DNA from: Spongiibacter marinus
Lineage (GTDB): Bacteria > Pseudomonadota > Gammaproteobacteria > Pseudomonadales > Spongiibacteraceae
Length of the DNA: 64,000 bases
Assembly (NCBI RefSeq): GCF_016906995.1
Contig: NZ_JAFBBD010000007.1
Span: 186,001-250,000 of the forward strand
Reading direction: 5' to 3'
In this document: positions 45,455-54,743 of the stretch, piece by piece
How the letters are laid out: every line of letters begins with the position of its first letter
Position numbering within the stretch: the stretch's first letter is position 1
The notes under the pieces: generated by a model
Seen by the model: the letters and a program-made list of their open reading frames with translations, nothing else
What the model was told of the DNA's origin: nothing
The model's database searches: none
Translations under genes and position numbers: made by a program

Positions 45455-46987
45455 TCAGTCGAACCTAAACAGATTGTGCTCCTCGCCGGTGGACACCACG
45501 CCGCGCCGCCCGATCATATCCTCATGCATCATTTGCGCGAGCAGGGCGTCGTCTTTCTCGGTGTGGGCAATGAAGCGTCGGCCATTGTCCAGGCTGCCAA
45601 CGATAATGCCCTGCTGCGGGCCGTCGCCGTCGCAGACCACGGTGAAGCTGTCCACAACACCGGGGCCTTCCGGGGCGTCGTCAATACGGGGGTGGTCTTG
45701 GCTGTCGATCTGCTGTTGCAGGGGCGCATCGTCGCCGCGCTGCCAGTCTTGGTGAGCAGGGCGCGTGCTGTAAATACCAATGGCCTGCTTGGTCATATAC
45801 CAGCCGTTGGCGGTAATCATGCCATTGGCGCCGGGTTGCTGGCGCAGTTGCTCGGCCATGGTGACGACAGCGTGCAGGCTGTAGCCGTGGCCGGGGCCAC
45901 CGAAGTAGGGCAGGCCGCCGGTGAGGCTCAGTGCCCGCTCACCGAAGGGGTCGATACCCAGCGCATCGCAGGCCAGTTCCACCGCACAGGGGAAGCAGCT
46001 GTAAATATCCATCAGGGCGATGTCGTCGATCTCGCAATTGGCGCGCGCCAGTGCCGTTTTACCGGCCAGGGCGACGGCGTTGGAGCGGGAAAGGTCAGCG
46101 CGCTCGCCAACAAACCACACATCATTCACTTCGGCGCAACCATTGAGGTAGACCCAGCGGTCTTCGTCAATGCCGAGTTCGCGTGCGGTGCCGACGGTGG
46201 TCATAATCACCGCGGCGGCCATGTCGATATTCATCTGAGCGCATAGGTATTTGTTATAGGGCAGTGCCAGGCAGGGGCTGCGCTCGTTAAAGCCAGTGAG
46301 TTGCTCGGCGCTGCGTGGCCGTTGGTAGGACCAGGCGTCGGGGTTGGCGGCAGCGGTGTCGCTCAAACCCTGCATGATCTTGCCGATATGCTGCTGGTGT
46401 TGTTCAAGGCTGTGGCCGTAGCGGTGGCGCAGCGCATTTTCAAACAGCGCGTACATATGGGTGGGCAACCACAAATTGTGTTTGTGTTCCTGGGCGTGGG
46501 CGCCGTCGCGTTCTGCCCAGGGCTGTTCGGTATTGCCACTGGCGCCTTGCTGCCAGTGGCCGATATCACCGCCACCGCCGAGCAGAGTGCGAAAGCTCGC
46601 GGTCAGTTCGCCGCCACAGATCGCCACGGCGCGACGCTTGCCGCGGTTGAGCTCATCGGCGAAGTGGTTGATCAACATTTGCGGGCCGTTGCCGCCGTCG
46701 GGGGCTTTCAGGCACTGGGCATTATCAAAGCCCAAACGCTTGGCTAATTCCGGCCCGGGGAAGCGGTTAAGTAATGCGGCCAGTTCTTCCGAGACTTCCA
46801 ACAGGCTGGGCTCGGTACACAGGGCGTCAATGGCGCCGCGCAGTGCATCGCCTCTGCCGGTGTTGTCGAGGGCGCCTTGCAGGGCTTCCTGCAGCGCATC
46901 GGTAGGGGTGCGCTCGGGGTTGCCGGTGTCGCGGTAGGTCTGCTGGCTGACTCCGACCAGAATCGGGGTGTTGTCGGCTGCGATCAT
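45455..46987 (-). CDS. Thiolase-superfamily protein, SCP2-type acetyl-CoA acetyltransferase-like
   Basis: A 510-residue protein. The N-terminal part starts NTPILVGVSQQTYRD, and the core has MDIYSCFPCAVELACDALG and the GGLPYFGGPGHGYSLHAVV loop that carries the catalytic His. The usual nucleophile Cys of thiolases is not seen at its expected site (the stretch APDGGNGPQMLINH stands there), as is usual for this subfamily. The C-terminal 120 residues form an extra domain. It is probably a degradative thiolase or aldolase-like enzyme acting last in the side-chain pathway. Opposite strand to the dehydrogenases. Confidence 0.82.
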   Translation of the reverse strand: MIAADNTPILVGVSQQTYRDTGNPERTPTDALQEALQGALDNTGRGDALRGAIDALCTEPSLLEVSEELAALLNRFPGPELAKRLGFDNAQCLKAPDGGNGPQMLINHFADELNRGKRRAVAICGGELTASFRTLLGGGGDIGHWQQGASGNTEQPWAERDGAHAQEHKHNLWLPTHMYALFENALRHRYGHSLEQHQQHIGKIMQGLSDTAAANPDAWSYQRPRSAEQLTGFNERSPCLALPYNKYLCAQMNIDMAAAVIMTTVGTARELGIDEDRWVYLNGCAEVNDVWFVGERADLSRSNAVALAGKTALARANCEIDDIALMDIYSCFPCAVELACDALGIDPFGERALSLTGGLPYFGGPGHGYSLHAVVTMAEQLRQQPGANGMITANGWYMTKQAIGIYSTRPAHQDWQRGDDAPLQQQIDSQDHPRIDDAPEGPGVVDSFTVVCDGDGPQQGIIVGSLDNGRRFIAHTEKDDALLAQMMHEDMIGRRGVVSTGEEHNLFRFD

Positions 46988-47095
46988 AGGTAAACCTTTT
47001 TTCTTCTTAGCAAGTTAAAGTGTGGCGGTTGCCAGCTAGCCCGCTATTGTGGGGCCAGTGGGTCTACATCAGTAGGGTTTTCGACGCCAGAGTTG

Positions 47096-48154
47096 TCAGC
47101 CTGCGCCAGGTGGCTCTGCGCGCTGAAAGGCTTGGTAGTGCTGCCGTCGCATCGTCTGCGGGGACTGACCATAGTAATCGCTGAAGGCGCGGTTGAAGTT
47201 GCTCGGGTGTTTATAACCGAGTTGGTAGGCCACCTCCTTCAAACTCATGTGCGTATTAAACAGGTACTCCCGCGCTAATTCCATGCGCACGCTCAGACAA
47301 ATTTGGCGAAAACTGTGACCGCTCTGTTCCAAATGTCGGCGCAGGCTGCGCGGGCTTAAACGCAGTAGCTTTGCCGTTTTTGCCAAATTGAATTCGCAGT
47401 CTTGGGGGCGCGACATCAACAGGCGTTTAACCTGCGGGGCAATGCCGGCTGTGCGATAGCTCTCGCTGACGATTTGCTGCACGTGGTGAGAGCAGGCGAT
47501 CAGCGCCTGTTCATTGCCGCTGGGGATAGGTCGGCTCAGCCAGTGCAGGGGCAGGGCGATGGTGTTGCGCGGGGCGTCGAACACCACCTCGCAGCCCAGC
47601 AATTCGCGGTAGCGCTCGGCGTGGTCAGGTGGACTGCTGGTCAGTTCTACATAGTCGGGCACGGCGGCGCGGCCCTCGGGCAGTATCCCTTGCACATAGC
47701 GCCAGGCAGCGACGCTGCACAGCTCCATTAACAGCTGCTCGATGGGCAGGGCGTTGTCGGTGAGTTCAAAGCGAATGAGCGCGTGTTGCTCGCCGCGCTC
47801 AAGGTGTACCCGCACTAAAAAGCTCGCTTCGCTGAAGGCGTGACAACTGATATTCGTGGCTTGCTCACAGTTGGCGGCGGTAAGCATGGCATAGCCGAGC
47901 AGGCCGAGGTCGCTCAATTGCGCAAGGTCGCCCAGTTCAAGTGCAATGGCAGGCGCGCCATCGTCGCGCAGGGCGTTTAACAACACCATTACATTTACCA
48001 GCGTATCGTTGCCGGTTGCCTGCCACCAGGTCTCGCCCAGCTCGCAGCGCCGACCGAGCGCCGCGCAGTCTATGTCGGGATAGTGTTGTTGCAGTAGGCG
48101 CCAAAGTACCCGCAGCAAACGGGCACCCAGCTGCTCCATTTCTATTAATTGCAC
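47096..48154 (-). CDS. AraC-family transcriptional regulator (1)
   Basis: The 352-residue protein has an N-terminal ligand-sensing domain of the type seen in OruR/ArgR-like and ToxT-like AraC proteins, and a C-terminal double helix-turn-helix (LFNTHMSLKEVAYQLGYKHPSNFNRAFSDYYGQSP). It is divergent from a second AraC gene 205 bp away and adjacent to the thiolase-like gene, so it is a candidate regulator of the catabolic island, activated by a small hydrophobic ligand (inference). Confidence 0.9.
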   Translation of the reverse strand: MQLIEMEQLGARLLRVLWRLLQQHYPDIDCAALGRRCELGETWWQATGNDTLVNVMVLLNALRDDGAPAIALELGDLAQLSDLGLLGYAMLTAANCEQATNISCHAFSEASFLVRVHLERGEQHALIRFELTDNALPIEQLLMELCSVAAWRYVQGILPEGRAAVPDYVELTSSPPDHAERYRELLGCEVVFDAPRNTIALPLHWLSRPIPSGNEQALIACSHHVQQIVSESYRTAGIAPQVKRLLMSRPQDCEFNLAKTAKLLRLSPRSLRRHLEQSGHSFRQICLSVRMELAREYLFNTHMSLKEVAYQLGYKHPSNFNRAFSDYYGQSPQTMRRQHYQAFQRAEPPGAG

Positions 48155-48197
48155 AATGAATAATCGACTATGGCCATAAATGATACAAATTGACGGT

Positions 48198-48220
48198 CAC
48201 TAATGATAATACTTTTAGTG
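48198..48220. promoter_or_regulatory. Inverted repeat in the AraC-AraC divergent spacer
   Basis: CACTAA (48198-48203) and TTAGTG (48215-48220) face each other across 11 nt, about 44 bp before the start of the minus-strand AraC gene. The arrangement fits an autoregulatory operator. The neighbouring ACGGTCA (48193-48199) also occurs in the P450/dehydrogenase spacer (37893-37899). Confidence 0.3.
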
Positions 48221-48359
48221 GCGGAGGGGGACAAGTCTCGCTGCGAAATTGCTAGTCTGTTACGCAGTTCAGGTCATACCGGCGGCGTGCCGCCCACAAC
48301 AATAACAGTGACAGATTCGCCCGCAGTGTTTTGTCTGGGCGTTTTGTGGGGAGGGTGAA

Positions 48360-49373
48360 ATGCGAACACCAACAGTCTGCAAAGAATATCTCGACAACCT
48401 TCTAGAGTACCTTGAGGGCCAGGGGCTCAGCAGCCGGCAGCTGCAATCGGTATTGCGTTTGAATCCCCTATCTCACATTAGTGAGCAAGGGCGCGTTCCC
48501 CTGCGCTTGTTTGAAATGACCTTGGACGCCGGTGCGAACTTGCTGGGTGACCCCTGCCTTGGCGCGAAAGCGGGCACGCATTGTTCACGCACGCCCTGGG
48601 GAATGGTGAATTATCTGGGGATGAGCGCTTCCAATACTCGCGAGGCGGTGGATGCGATGCAGCGCTTTTCACGCCTGTTGATCGACCACGGCGATATGGT
48701 GCTAAGCGAGGTAAATAGCAGCACGGCTTGCCTGAGCTGGCAACAACCGCCCCGGCAGCAGGCGTCGGTGCACGTTGTCGAATTTTTCTTTGCCAATTGG
48801 TATCGCGTTAACAAGCCGATGCTGGACCGCGGTGCCACGCGCCGAGAAGTTCATTTCGCTCACGGTGCCCAGGGGCGTGAGGCGGAAATGGAAGCCTTGT
48901 TTGAAGCGCCGGTGTCCTTCGGTAAAAAATTAAATGCGGTGCACTTCGGTCGTGAACTGCTCGACCAGCCAACGCTTTACCCTCATCCCGGTATTCACAA
49001 ATCGCTGGAGCAGGCGGCGCTGATTGAGTTGTCGAACCTGCAATTTGAAGACCGTTTGATCAAAGATGTGCGCGACTGCATCGTGAGTCAGCTGGCCGAC
49101 GGTGTGCCCCGGCTGGAGGATATTTCCGCGCAGCTTGGCATTGCGCCGCGCACCTTACAGCGGCGGTTAAACAACACCGAAACCAGTTACAAAAGCTTGG
49201 TGGACGATGCCCGCAAGGAGCGTTCACTGGGGCTGATATCGCGCCGTGAACTTGGCTTGTTGGAGATTTCCGCAGAGCTTGGCTTTAGCGACCAAAGTGC
49301 TTTCCAAAAAGCGTTTAAGCGCTGGTATGGTCAGGCGCCCGGCCGCTATCGGATGATGCTGCAATCTGCGTAG
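48360..49373 (+). CDS. AraC-family transcriptional regulator (2)
   Basis: A 337-residue protein with an N-terminal sensing domain (RLFEMTLDAGANLLGDPCLGAKAG), the Arabinose_bd-like module, and a C-terminal helix-turn-helix pair (LEDISAQLGIAPRTLQRRL and LLEISAELGFSDQSAFQKAFKRWYGQAPG). It is divergent from AraC regulator 1. The first region of such proteins binds fatty-acid- or steroid-like ligands in characterised relatives, but the ligand here is unknown. Confidence 0.92.
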   Translation: MRTPTVCKEYLDNLLEYLEGQGLSSRQLQSVLRLNPLSHISEQGRVPLRLFEMTLDAGANLLGDPCLGAKAGTHCSRTPWGMVNYLGMSASNTREAVDAMQRFSRLLIDHGDMVLSEVNSSTACLSWQQPPRQQASVHVVEFFFANWYRVNKPMLDRGATRREVHFAHGAQGREAEMEALFEAPVSFGKKLNAVHFGRELLDQPTLYPHPGIHKSLEQAALIELSNLQFEDRLIKDVRDCIVSQLADGVPRLEDISAQLGIAPRTLQRRLNNTETSYKSLVDDARKERSLGLISRRELGLLEISAELGFSDQSAFQKAFKRWYGQAPGRYRMMLQSA

Positions 49374-49468
49374 TACCTGGCGCGAATCGCTGCGCCGTGG
49401 TGGGCGGCTTGACCGGTGCAGCAAAATTGCGTGTAGTACTCCCTCGCTAATACTTGAGTGAGGTCGCC

Positions 49469-49909
49469 GTGGACGACGCGCGCCAGATTGAAAACTTACT
49501 GTATCTCTACGCTGAAAAAATTGATGCCGGCGACTTTGCCGGCGTCGCGGCCTTGTTTCGCGACGCCGATATTGTCGCGCCGGCGCACAACAGCGTGGTG
49601 AGTGGCGAGGAGGCCGTGCTGGCGATGTACCAGCAGTCGACGCGCCTCTATGCCGATAGCAACACGCCGAAAACCCGCCACCTGATTAGTAATGTGATTA
49701 TCGAACATTCGCCGGGCGCGGCCAGCGCGACGGCGCGTTCCTGCTATACCGTGCTGCAGGCCACCGATGCACTGGCCTTACAGCCTATTATCAGCGGTCG
49801 ATACCGGGATGAGCTGTGCAAGCGGGAGGGCGTGTGGGGCTTTGCCCGCCGCGAAATGCATGTGGATTTGGTGGGCGATCTCAGCCAGCACCTGTTATTT
49901 GGGCTGTAA
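49469..49909 (+). CDS. SnoaL/NTF2-like fold protein
   Basis: The protein is 146 residues from GTG 49469 (DDARQIENLLYLYAEKIDAGDF), which has GTGAGG six nt upstream; an in-frame TTG at 49454 is less likely. The IENLLYLYAEKIDAGDFAGVAALF pattern is typical of SnoaL_4 proteins, small alpha+beta-barrel isomerase or hydratase-like proteins that often stand in steroid and aromatic catabolic regions. The catalytic function is unknown. It is on the same strand as AraC (2) and converges on rsxE. Confidence 0.82.
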   Translation: MDDARQIENLLYLYAEKIDAGDFAGVAALFRDADIVAPAHNSVVSGEEAVLAMYQQSTRLYADSNTPKTRHLISNVIIEHSPGAASATARSCYTVLQATDALALQPIISGRYRDELCKREGVWGFARREMHVDLVGDLSQHLLFGL

Positions 49910-49930
49910 GGCGGAGCTAAGCCCGCCTTA
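49907..49930. terminator. Hairpin between the SnoaL and rsxE ends
   Basis: TAAGGCGG (49907-49914) pairs with CCGCCTTA (49923-49930) over an 8-nt loop. It overlaps the SnoaL stop codon and lies between convergent genes. No T-run follows, so efficient termination is uncertain. Confidence 0.5.
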
Positions 49931-49938
49931 GCGTTGGC

Positions 49939-50652
49939 TTAGCTAATATTGCCGGTGACCCGTACGCGGCGACTGGTCGGCGCGGTGTTTTCCGCTTTGG
50001 CTGCCTCGCGTTTTTGAATCTCGCCGTCGATCACGTTTTTCAGGGCGATAATCAGGCCAGTGAAGATGAAAGCGCCGGGGGGCAATATCGCCACCAGGAA
50101 GGCCTTGTAGTCGTCAACCAAAACAATCTTCCAGGCCTTTGCTGATTCGCCGAACAACAGCTCCATGTTGGCGAAGATATGGCCCGTGCCAACCACTTCG
50201 CGGATAGCGCCGAGCAGAATTAGCACCGCTGAAAAGCCCAGCCCCATAATGAAACCGTCGTACATAGACGGCAGCAGGCGGTTCTTGCTGGCGAAGGCGT
50301 CGGCGCGGCCGAGAATCACGCAATTGGTGGTAATCAGCGGCAGGAAGATGCCGAGAATCTGAAACAGCTCATAGGCGAAGGCCTGCATCAACAGTTCTAT
50401 GCAGGTTACGGCGGCGGCAATAATCATTACAAAGGCCGGCAGTCGCACGGCATCGGAGGTGATGTTGCGAATCAGCGACACGCAGGTATTTGACACCGTG
50501 AGTACGAAGATGGTGGCCAGCCCCATGCCGATGGCGTTGATCACCGAGCCGGTAACGGCCAGCAGTGGGCACAGGCCCAGCAGTTGCACGATGGCGGGGT
50601 TGTTTTTCCACAAGCCATTCAGGGAGATCTCGCGGTAGTTCACATCACTCAT
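49939..50652 (-). CDS. rsxE: Electron transport complex subunit RsxE
   Basis: A 237-residue membrane protein of the NqrD/RnfE family. It has about six transmembrane segments ([56 protein letters not shown]). It is part of the ion- or proton-motive complex that moves electrons between NADH and ferredoxin/SoxR. It is the last gene of the rsx operon and overlaps rsxG by 8 bp. The nth gene that commonly follows rsxE is absent here. Confidence 0.95.
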   Translation of the reverse strand: MSDVNYREISLNGLWKNNPAIVQLLGLCPLLAVTGSVINAIGMGLATIFVLTVSNTCVSLIRNITSDAVRLPAFVMIIAAAVTCIELLMQAFAYELFQILGIFLPLITTNCVILGRADAFASKNRLLPSMYDGFIMGLGFSAVLILLGAIREVVGTGHIFANMELLFGESAKAWKIVLVDDYKAFLVAILPPGAFIFTGLIIALKNVIDGEIQKREAAKAENTAPTSRRVRVTGNIS

Positions 50653-51283
50653 CGCCTTTCTCCTGCTTCACTTCGTCTAGCAACATGGGCCGCTGCTGCG
50701 CATAGAATTCCAGGCTGCGTTTCACGGCAGCGGTAACGGCGCGCGGCGTGATAGTGGCGCCGGTGAACTGGTCGAAGACGCCGCCATCTTTCTTCACTGC
50801 CCACTTTTCTGATTTGGGGTTGAGCAGGCTGCGGCCGATAAAGCCGTCTACCCACTGGCTTTTCTTGTAGTCGATCTGGTCGCCCAGGCCCGGTGTTTCG
50901 CGGTGGCTCAGTACCCGCACACCGGCTACGCTGCCGTCGCGATTGACGCCGATGATCAGGTCGATATCGCCGGTGTAGCCATCGCGGGCGGTCGCCGGGA
51001 GAATCACCGCCACTACCTCACCGTTTTGTTTGGCGCGGTAGGCATTGCGCGGCTCTCGAAGGCCGAGGAGGGCATCGTCGCCAAGCGCAACGGCGTCGTC
51101 GAGCATGCTATTGTCGTGGCGATCACGGGGGATAATTTCCAGCAGGGCGCGTTCCTCGGCGGCGCGAATATTGTCCTGCACCAAGCCGCGGGTAGAGAGA
51201 TAGGTGCCGGCGATTACGCCGGTGGTCACCACGGCGAACAGTCCCAGCAGCAAACCGTTTTTCGTAATGGATTGGCCGAGCAT
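50645..51283 (-). CDS. rsxG: Electron transport complex subunit RsxG
   Basis: A 212-residue protein with one N-terminal transmembrane helix ([19 protein letters not shown]) and a periplasmic FMN-binding domain. FMN is attached covalently to the Thr of [12 protein letters not shown] (S/TGAT motif). It overlaps rsxE by 8 bp and shares one base with rsxD. Confidence 0.95.
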   Translation of the reverse strand: MLGQSITKNGLLLGLFAVVTTGVIAGTYLSTRGLVQDNIRAAEERALLEIIPRDRHDNSMLDDAVALGDDALLGLREPRNAYRAKQNGEVVAVILPATARDGYTGDIDLIIGVNRDGSVAGVRVLSHRETPGLGDQIDYKKSQWVDGFIGRSLLNPKSEKWAVKKDGGVFDQFTGATITPRAVTAAVKRSLEFYAQQRPMLLDEVKQEKGDE

Positions 51284-52332
51284 TACGCTTTCTCCTGCGC
51301 GTTGGGCTTTTTATGCCCGTAAGTGCGCGGCTGAGTGTAGTGGTCGATGAAGGGCGCGGCAAAGTTCATTAACAGCACCGCAAAGGCGACGGCGTCAGGG
51401 TAATTACCCCATGCGCGAATAATGTAGACCAGCACGCCGATCAACGCGCCGTAGATCACCCGCCCGCGATTGGACACTGCCGAGCTTACCGGGTCGGTGA
51501 TAATGAAGAACGCACCGAACATGGTGGCGCCGCTGAACAGATTGAACAGTGCGCCACCGCCGGAGGCAGAGCTGCCTCCGTCATTAAACAACAGAGCCAT
51601 AATGGCAATCGCCAGCAGCATGCTCAGGGGCGCGTGCCAAGTGAAGACACGGCGATAGAGTAGATACAGGCCGCCGAGCAAAAAGGCCAGGTTGACCCAT
51701 TCCCAACCGATGCCTGCTACGGTGCCGAATTGCGGGGTTTGTGCCCACAGGTCGTCGACCAGTAGCGCGTCGTTTTGCTTGAGGATATCCAGCGGTGTGG
51801 CCATGCTCACACCGTCTATGGGGGCACTGCCAATGCCGAGGCTGCGCAACAGTGCGTCGATGGGGCCGAGAAGCTCGGATGCTGGCACGGCGCCGCGCGG
51901 TGCCAGCCAGTTAGTCATTTCAACCGGGAAGGAGATCAGCAGCAATACATAGGCTGCCATTGCCGGATTAAACGGGTTGTAGCCCATGCCGCCGTACATG
52001 TGCTTGCACAGTAAGATGGCGAAACCGGTGCCCACCAGAATCAGCCATAGGGGCGAGCCGGGTGGCAGAGCGATACCGAGTAAGAACGCGGTGACCAGCG
52101 CACTGCAATCGTTTAAATAAAACGCGATGGGGCGTTTGCGCAGCTTCAGGGCCAATGCTTCAAAAGCGAGGGCGCTCAGGCTGGCCCACAACACATTGGT
52201 GAGGGTGCCAAAACCAAAAAACCAGGTGAGTGCCACCAAGCCTGGAATGGTCGCCATTAACACCAGACGCATGACGCGGCCGGTGCTCATCGGGCCGTGG
52301 GCGTGGGGGGAACTTACTTTCAAAAACGCCAT
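51283..52332 (-). CDS. rsxD: Electron transport complex subunit RsxD
   Basis: The 349-residue integral membrane protein belongs to the NqrB/RnfD family with several transmembrane helices. The covalent FMN site is FSGATMFGAFF. It provides the membrane redox step and cation translocation path. It follows rsxC after 2 bp. Confidence 0.95.
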   Translation of the reverse strand: MAFLKVSSPHAHGPMSTGRVMRLVLMATIPGLVALTWFFGFGTLTNVLWASLSALAFEALALKLRKRPIAFYLNDCSALVTAFLLGIALPPGSPLWLILVGTGFAILLCKHMYGGMGYNPFNPAMAAYVLLLISFPVEMTNWLAPRGAVPASELLGPIDALLRSLGIGSAPIDGVSMATPLDILKQNDALLVDDLWAQTPQFGTVAGIGWEWVNLAFLLGGLYLLYRRVFTWHAPLSMLLAIAIMALLFNDGGSSASGGGALFNLFSGATMFGAFFIITDPVSSAVSNRGRVIYGALIGVLVYIIRAWGNYPDAVAFAVLLMNFAAPFIDHYTQPRTYGHKKPNAQEKA

Positions 52333-52334
52333 GA

Positions 52335-54716
52335 TCAGCCCTCTTCCTGGCTAAGGGCGTCCAAGGCCTGACGAGCCTCGTCCAGCTTGCCCTGCAATTT
52401 GGCCAGGGTGTCGGACAGAATCGCGGCGTTGTCGTCGCCATCGGCCTGGGCTTGGTCGAGTTTTTGCTGGGTTTTGGCAATGCGTTTTTCCAGCGAGCTG
52501 ACCGCGTTGCGCGCCTTGTCCGCCTCGCTCAACTCGGCATTGGCGTTGCGTGCGGCCAGTGCCCGGGCAATGGCCTGAGCGGCGGGGTCGTCGGCATTGC
52601 TTGCCTCGGCGGCCGGTTCAGGCTCGGCGGCGGGAAGCGCCGCTAGTTCAGCGCGCAGCTTGTCCAGCTTCGCCTGGGTTTTTTCTACGGCGGTGGCAAA
52701 GGCGGCAGCATTGACATCGCCCTGGGCCTGCGCATCAGCGTGTTTTTGCTGGGCAGCGTCGAGGCGTTTTTCGGTGCTGGCAATTTGCGTCGTCAGGCGC
52801 TCGCGGGCGGCATCCGGGCTTTCCGTTTCAGCCCCACCTGCACGCTTGGCCTGGGCGCGGGCGATCGCCGCGGCTGCCGGGTCGTCGCTAACACTTTCGG
52901 CGGGCGCAGGTGCCTGGCTGGCGCGGTGGGCGTCGAGCTCCTTGCGCAGTGCTTGCAACTTGCCCTCGGTTTTTTCTACGCCGCTGCGGAAGGCCTCAAC
53001 ATTGTCATCATTGTTGTCGATGGCTAGCTGTAATTTTTGCTGGGCCGCTGCCAAGCGTTTTTCAGTGCTGGCCAGCTGTTTTTCCAGACGGGCGGTTTTT
53101 TCTTCGGCAGTTTCGCTGACGGCGTCGCCACTTCGCGCGGCTTGGGCGCGGGCAATGGCCGCCTGGGCGGGGTCTTGCGGCGGGTTGTCGGCGCCACCGG
53201 ACTTTTTCGCCTTACTGCGGGCGATCGCAGCCTGGATAATGTCGTCTTTACTGCCGTCTTTGGTGGCAGATTGTTGCTTGGCCTTAGCCGCTTCCAGGCG
53301 CGCCTTGCGCTTGGCTTCTTTCTCGGCGGCCTCGCGTTCGATACGTGCCTGCCGCGCCTCGAAGCGCTCTTTTGAACGCTCGGCCTTTATCTTGTCTTGC
53401 TGGGCCTGGCGAATTTCTGCCTTGGAGGCGCGGTAGTACTGCACCAGCGGGATATTGCTGGGGCAGACGTAGGAGCAGGCGCCGCATTCAATGCAGTCGG
53501 CGAGGTTGTGTTCCTCGAGTTTGTCGTGCTCCTGCGCGCGTGAAAACCAGTACATTTGCTGGGGCAGCAGCGATACCGGACAGGCTTCGGCGCACATGCC
53601 GCAGCGAATACAGGCTTGTGCAGGTGGCGGTGGCGGCAGCTCCTCAACGGTGGGTGCCAGCACGCAGTTGCTGGTTTTGACGATGGGCACCGCGGTATCT
53701 TGCAGGGTGTAGCCCATCATCGGTCCACCCATAATCAGGCGAATGCAGCGACTGGCGTCGAAGTGGCTGAGGTCGAGTAGATATTGCACCGGGGTGCCGA
53801 TCAACACGTCGTAGTTGCGCGGTGTGCTGCAGGCCTCACCGGTGACAGTGGTTACGCGGGAGATCAGCGGTTCACCGTGGCAAACGGCGCGATAGATGGC
53901 GCGAGCGCTGCCGATATTCTGACAGACAATACCGATATCGGCGGGCAGGCCGCCGGAGGGGACTTCCTTGCCGGTGAGAATTTGAATTAGCTGCTTTTCG
54001 CCGCCTGACGGGTACTTGGTGGGGAAGCTAACTACTTCAATGCCGGTGCCTTCGGCGGCAGCGCGCATGGCTGCCAGCGCTTCGGGCTTGTTGTCTTCAA
54101 CGCCGATCAGGGTCTCGTTGGGCTCAACAATATGCCGCAGGATTTCGGCGCCGGCGATAATTTCGGCGGCGCGTTCCTGCATTAAAATATCGTCGGCGGT
54201 GATATAGGGCTCACACTCGGTGCCGTTGAGGATCAGTGTTTCGATGGGTTTGTCTTTACCGCCACTGAGTTTTACCGAGCTTGGAAAACCGGCGCCGCCC
54301 ATCCCGGCAATACCGGCGTTGCGGATGGTGTCGACCAGGGTGTTTTTGTCGAGGCTGCGGTAGTCGCTAATGCCCTGGTGGCTGATCCATTCGTCTTTGC
54401 CGTCGCAGTTAATTACCACGCACGGCGCACTCATGCCCGACGGGTGGGGGATGACACGCGGTTCAATGGCGGCCACTGTGCCAGAGCTAGGCGCGTGCAC
54501 GGGGGCACTGACAAAGCCCTTGGCCTCGCCGATCATCTGACCTTTTAGTACGCGGTCGCCGACATTAACAATGGGCGCGGCGGGCGCGCCGATGTGCTGT
54601 GACAGGGGCACAATCAATTGGGCCGGAATGCCGGCGGCGCGGATATTGTCTTGCAGTGATTGTGTTTTATTCTCGGGCGGATGAATGCCGCCGTGAATGT
54701 CCCAAATCTTTCTCAT
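52335..54716 (-). CDS. rsxC: Electron transport complex subunit RsxC with repeated coiled-coil tail
   Basis: The 793-residue protein carries an N-terminal FMN/NADH-binding NuoF-like core (about 1-360), two 4Fe-4S motifs (CIRCGMCAEACP and CIECGACSYVCP) and an alpha-helical basic segment. A tail of about 285 residues is made of three repeats of roughly 90 residues (about 511-607, 608-705, 706-793). Each repeat opens with DPA-x-AIARA-x-A, continues with S-x-EKRL-x-AAQQK type helices, and ends KLQ/KLD helices. This tail varies among RsxC proteins and its function is not known. It is the NADH dehydrogenase-like entry module of the complex. Confidence 0.95.
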   Translation of the reverse strand: MRKIWDIHGGIHPPENKTQSLQDNIRAAGIPAQLIVPLSQHIGAPAAPIVNVGDRVLKGQMIGEAKGFVSAPVHAPSSGTVAAIEPRVIPHPSGMSAPCVVINCDGKDEWISHQGISDYRSLDKNTLVDTIRNAGIAGMGGAGFPSSVKLSGGKDKPIETLILNGTECEPYITADDILMQERAAEIIAGAEILRHIVEPNETLIGVEDNKPEALAAMRAAAEGTGIEVVSFPTKYPSGGEKQLIQILTGKEVPSGGLPADIGIVCQNIGSARAIYRAVCHGEPLISRVTTVTGEACSTPRNYDVLIGTPVQYLLDLSHFDASRCIRLIMGGPMMGYTLQDTAVPIVKTSNCVLAPTVEELPPPPPAQACIRCGMCAEACPVSLLPQQMYWFSRAQEHDKLEEHNLADCIECGACSYVCPSNIPLVQYYRASKAEIRQAQQDKIKAERSKERFEARQARIEREAAEKEAKRKARLEAAKAKQQSATKDGSKDDIIQAAIARSKAKKSGGADNPPQDPAQAAIARAQAARSGDAVSETAEEKTARLEKQLASTEKRLAAAQQKLQLAIDNNDDNVEAFRSGVEKTEGKLQALRKELDAHRASQAPAPAESVSDDPAAAAIARAQAKRAGGAETESPDAARERLTTQIASTEKRLDAAQQKHADAQAQGDVNAAAFATAVEKTQAKLDKLRAELAALPAAEPEPAAEASNADDPAAQAIARALAARNANAELSEADKARNAVSSLEKRIAKTQQKLDQAQADGDDNAAILSDTLAKLQGKLDEARQALDALSQEEG

Positions 54717-54743
54717 GCTTCGTGACTATCCTCGGGCGTGCGT

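Noticed and set aside
52597-53436. 279-residue open frame antisense to the rsxC tail
   Set aside because: The Ala/Lys/Glu repeat codons of rsxC create a long Ser/Ala-rich frame on the other strand; it has no start context or domain.
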